This document shows positions 7,501-8,637 of a DNA stretch of 8,637 nucleotides, piece after piece. The notes below the pieces were generated by a model. The model made no database searches. It was not told where the DNA came from and was given only the letters and a program-made list of their open reading frames with translations. The position numbers and the translations under genes are program-made. The stretch spans positions 1 through 8,637 of the forward strand of contig CAADUD010000147.1 in NCBI GenBank assembly GCA_900752095.1, given 5' to 3'. Position 1 is the stretch's first letter, and every line of letters begins with the position of its first letter. This stretch comes from Clostridia bacterium. GTDB lineage: Bacteria > Bacillota > Clostridia > TANB77 > CAG-508.

Positions 7501-7913
7501 GAAGCCAAACTATGTCAGAAGAAGAAATAGAAGCAGAGCTTCGCAAACAATTTAAAATGCAAGGACTTATTTTAGCAGATAGCAAGATTGTACGAAAAAT
7601 GGACTTAAGCTTAAACACAGGTGCTTCTGATATTATACCTGCCTATATCAACAAAGAAGGAGAAGTTAGTAAAAGAGCCAATGTGCTAAATCAAAAACAA
7701 TTTGAAACCTTACAAAGGTATATGGAAAAAATTATTAAACAAATTTCAGAAGAAATTTTACATGGAAATATAGCAATAGAACCATATTACCAGTTACAAA
7801 ATAAAAAAACTCCTTGCGAATATTGTGAATATAAAGCAATTTGCCAATTTAACCAAACCACCAAAAATCATTACCGATATATTACCAATCAAGAAGTAAC
7901 TATAGAAGGTTAA
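4587..7913 (+). CDS. addB: ATP-dependent helicase/nuclease subunit B (AddB)
   Basis: AddB is the partner of AddA in the Firmicute counterpart of RecBCD. It processes double-strand-break ends for recombination, provides one of the two nuclease sites and takes part in Chi recognition. The protein has 1108 residues, close to the usual 1150-1170. The start MSLQIIYGTAGTGKS has the Walker A motif at 8-15 (K14) right at the N-terminus, as expected for AddB. GLNDGSFP (577-584) is the helicase-like motif characteristic of the family. The C-terminal RecB-type nuclease has GKIDRMD (D904), IIDYKSS (D921, K923) and QLQLLTYL (Q939, Y945). The four FeS-cluster cysteines are C761 and, near the end, C1077, C1080 and C1086 (CX2CX5C). 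All catalytic parts are intact. The TTG start is supported by GGAGGG at 4573-4578, 8 nt upstream, and by the position of Walker A. addA, normally next to it, does not follow in this window. Confidence 0.96.
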   Translation: MSLQIIYGTAGTGKSNYIFEQIQENIKKKSNYAIKLITPEQFSFTAEKKLLETSSTPSILQAEVITFVRMAYRVLNEVGGIAKQRLNSSGRAMLIDHILLTKKNDFSFLGKSDENVEMIARQLTELKKHQITLEQLQDITKEEQDSYLQRKLQDITTLYENYTNQIRTKYIDENDGLTMLSQKLEEATQFQNCDIYIDEFAGFTLQEYEILRKLLKMSHKVTITICADNLKPNTNPDQDLFYMNKQTANRILEIAKQENIEVEEPVCLNGSDKRFKTKELQHLAIQMASPFYEKYESEPKNIELFLANNPYSEIEHVAIEITKLAKQGYRYEEIAVITKNIEQYASLCKAIFTQYKIPVFIDEKKDLSNNVLVKFILALLEIFSNNWSYEAVFGYLKTGLTSLEEEDLATLENYCIKWGIKGSKWYAKDWNFYEENEEEIEKIEYCKKQVVEPLLALKNALQGTKTVKDITKAIYYFFIQNEILQKLEKKMEILKQVGELEIAKEYETSLQIVIDLLDEIVLVLGDENITFEKYSKILKMGFTQSNLGTIPATADQVIVGDIDRSRSHKVKIAFLIGLNDGSFPSTQKDEGFLDDADRNYLKTKGIELAKNSIEQLYDENFNIYKAFTTAEEKFYLSYLSSDAEGKSLRPSILIHKIKRMFPKLKEQSDVVERKSEIVLKNTTLDELLIQLRNFQVGIAISPIWFQVYKYYSDHEPEKLENALKALKYENAPEPLEPEKLQKLYGNTLKTSVSRLEKYQSCAFSYYLKYGLKLKEANNFKVQSIDTGNFMHEVIDSFFEYLEEENLNVKKITAEQIQIIAQQIVEEKLTLKKYDIFNSIPKYRILAQRLKKVIVKSMQYIVESIQKSEFEVLGHEREFKEGKDYPPIVFELQDGKKVEITGKIDRMDIAKTPDGNYIRIIDYKSSIKNINLNEVLAGLQLQLLTYLDAACKKENVLPAGVFYFNLIDPIINGSQTMSEEEIEAELRKQFKMQGLILADSKIVRKMDLSLNTGASDIIPAYINKEGEVSKRANVLNQKQFETLQRYMEKIIKQISEEILHGNIAIEPYYQLQNKKTPCEYCEYKAICQFNQTTKNHYRYITNQEVTIEG

Positions 7914-8007
7914 AAAAGTATAATATAAGAGTATAGAGATTAATTTTTCTTTCACAATTTGATAAGTTAAAAATTGTATTAAAAAGACATAAGTAGAATA
8001 TGAGAGA

Positions 8008-8097
8008 AATAAACCAAGTGAGGGACAAAATTGAAAGAATAAACTAAGAGAGGGACAAAGTTAGAAGAATAAATCAAGAAAGGGATAAAATTAAAAT
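8008..8097 (+). repeat. Three 30-bp tandem repeats leading into the pgeF start
   Basis: Units 8008-8037, 8038-8067 and 8068-8097 share a 30-bp period and are roughly 77-83 percent identical by eye. Each reads AATAAA, then a short variable part, then AGGGA(C/T)AAA and TT. Each unit contains a Shine-Dalgarno-like AGGGA core, at 8021, 8051 and 8081. In the pgeF frame a unit is exactly ten codons, of the form I-N-Q-x-R-D-K-I/V-x-R/M. An ATG at 8000 opens this frame (MREINQVRDK...), but a TAA at 8045 in unit 2 stops it where units 1 and 3 have CAA. The rest of the 182-bp spacer 7914-8095 shows no terminator, only a weak 7-bp A/T hairpin (7954-7977). Confidence 0.75.
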
Positions 8098-8637
8098 GCA
8101 AGATATTTTTAAGGAAAATTTAGTTTATCAAAACAAAGATGGAATAGAATATATTCAATTTAAAAAATTATTACAATATCCAGAAATTACCCACTGCTAT
8201 ACTTTAAAAAGTAATAACAAGCTAAACTTTCCACCTGTTTCTAAAGATGAAAAAACATTAAAACAAAGTTATGAAAAAATAGCAAATGCCTTAGGAATAG
8301 ATGCAAATAGTATTATCAAACCACACCAAACTCATACAGATAGAGTTGAAATTGTAAAGAATCATACTAAACTAAGTGAAGCGGACAGTAACAAGTTAGA
8401 TATGCAATCAAAAAATGAAAATCTAAAAATGTCAAAATCAGTATTGGAATTAGGATTGGATAATGTAGACGGATTACTTACCAATCAAAAAGGAATAGCC
8501 CTATGTACCACATCTGCAGATTGTATTTCCTTGTTATTCTACGACCCTGTAAAAAAAATAATAGGAAGTGTTCATTCTGGATGGAAAGGCACCTTGCAAG
8601 GAATTAGTAAAAAAGCAGTAGAAAAAATGTTGCAAGA
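8096..8637 (+). CDS. pgeF: PgeF/YfiH family laccase-domain protein (3' end outside window)
   Basis: 180 codons are visible and the frame is still open at the window edge; the family usually has about 250-280 residues, so roughly a third is missing. The zinc site is recognisable: KPHQTHTDRV (75-84) with H80, TTSADCISLLFYD (138-150) with C143, and SVHSGWKGT (158-166) with H160. The family was first called polyphenol oxidase. E. coli PgeF (YfiH) edits UDP-MurNAc carrying a wrong L-serine, and other members act on purine nucleosides, so the exact reaction here is open. The segment between H80 and C143 is longer than in many members, with a polar stretch at about 91-120. The ATG at 8096 has only a distant AAAGGG (8079-8084, 11 nt away), and the upstream tandem repeats read in the same frame up to a TAA at 8045. 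Confidence 0.9.
   Translation, partial: MQDIFKENLVYQNKDGIEYIQFKKLLQYPEITHCYTLKSNNKLNFPPVSKDEKTLKQSYEKIANALGIDANSIIKPHQTHTDRVEIVKNHTKLSEADSNKLDMQSKNENLKMSKSVLELGLDNVDGLLTNQKGIALCTTSADCISLLFYDPVKKIIGSVHSGWKGTLQGISKKAVEKMLQ

Noticed and set aside
7919..7924. Consensus -10 box TATAAT just after addB as a pgeF promoter
   Set aside because: The position 17 bp upstream (7896-7901, GTAACT) does not resemble a -35 box, and AT-rich spacers give TATAAT by chance.
7954..7977. Hairpin after addB as a terminator
   Set aside because: It has only 7 A/T-dominated pairs with a 10-nt loop and no T-run after it, which is too weak to call.
8008..8097. CRISPR-like array
   Set aside because: The three 30-bp units are directly adjacent with no spacers and differ from each other at several positions.

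Overview
The window looks like ordinary chromosome of a low-GC Gram-positive bacterium, most likely an anaerobic Clostridia-type Firmicute. The base composition is strongly AT-rich, arginine is mostly AGA, TGA is not used as a sense codon in the genes read here, and Shine-Dalgarno sites are strong and purine-rich. The gene families also fit: an OGG-type 8-oxoguanine glycosylase of the clostridial kind, AddB, YitT and an Elp3-like radical SAM protein next to rnc. Species cannot be named from the sequence alone. All genes lie on the + strand.

Layout. Positions 1-423 hold the 3' end of a probably cell-surface protein: the tail of a fibronectin III-like domain followed by a cysteine-rich, zinc-finger-like C-terminus. 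A perfect 18-bp terminator hairpin (455-500) closes it. A good promoter (603-631) then serves rnc (RNase III, 693-1388) and the Elp3-like radical SAM gene (1513-2595). A 14-bp hairpin with a T-run (2660-2700) sits directly on the ribosome binding site of a YitT-family membrane protein gene (2701-3570). A 66-nt near-perfect palindrome (3573-3638) follows. Its right foot overlaps the -35 box of a promoter that drives an ogg-addB DNA-repair pair (3698-4564 and 4587-7913, 22 bp apart). After addB comes a 182-bp spacer ending in three 30-bp tandem repeats, each carrying a Shine-Dalgarno-like AGGGA core. The last repeat runs into the start of pgeF (multicopper-oxidase/laccase-domain, YfiH family), which leaves the window unfinished.

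Function. The ogg-addB unit combines base-excision repair of oxidised guanine with double-strand-break end processing. The rnc-radical SAM unit concerns RNA processing and, probably, tRNA modification. PgeF is linked to peptidoglycan precursor quality control or purine nucleoside chemistry. No mobile element, CRISPR array, tRNA or rRNA gene is visible.

Points worth a second look: (1) rnc has a single-base frameshift at about 1305-1306 that scrambles the last 27 residues of its dsRNA-binding domain, while the canonical end is intact one frame over; (2) the long GC-richer palindrome after the YitT gene; (3) the hairpin that hides the YitT ribosome binding site; (4) the in-frame tandem repeats leading into pgeF; (5) the nested zinc-binding pattern at the end of the first, surface-type protein. 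I see no convincing wholly new system. These are local oddities in a housekeeping region.
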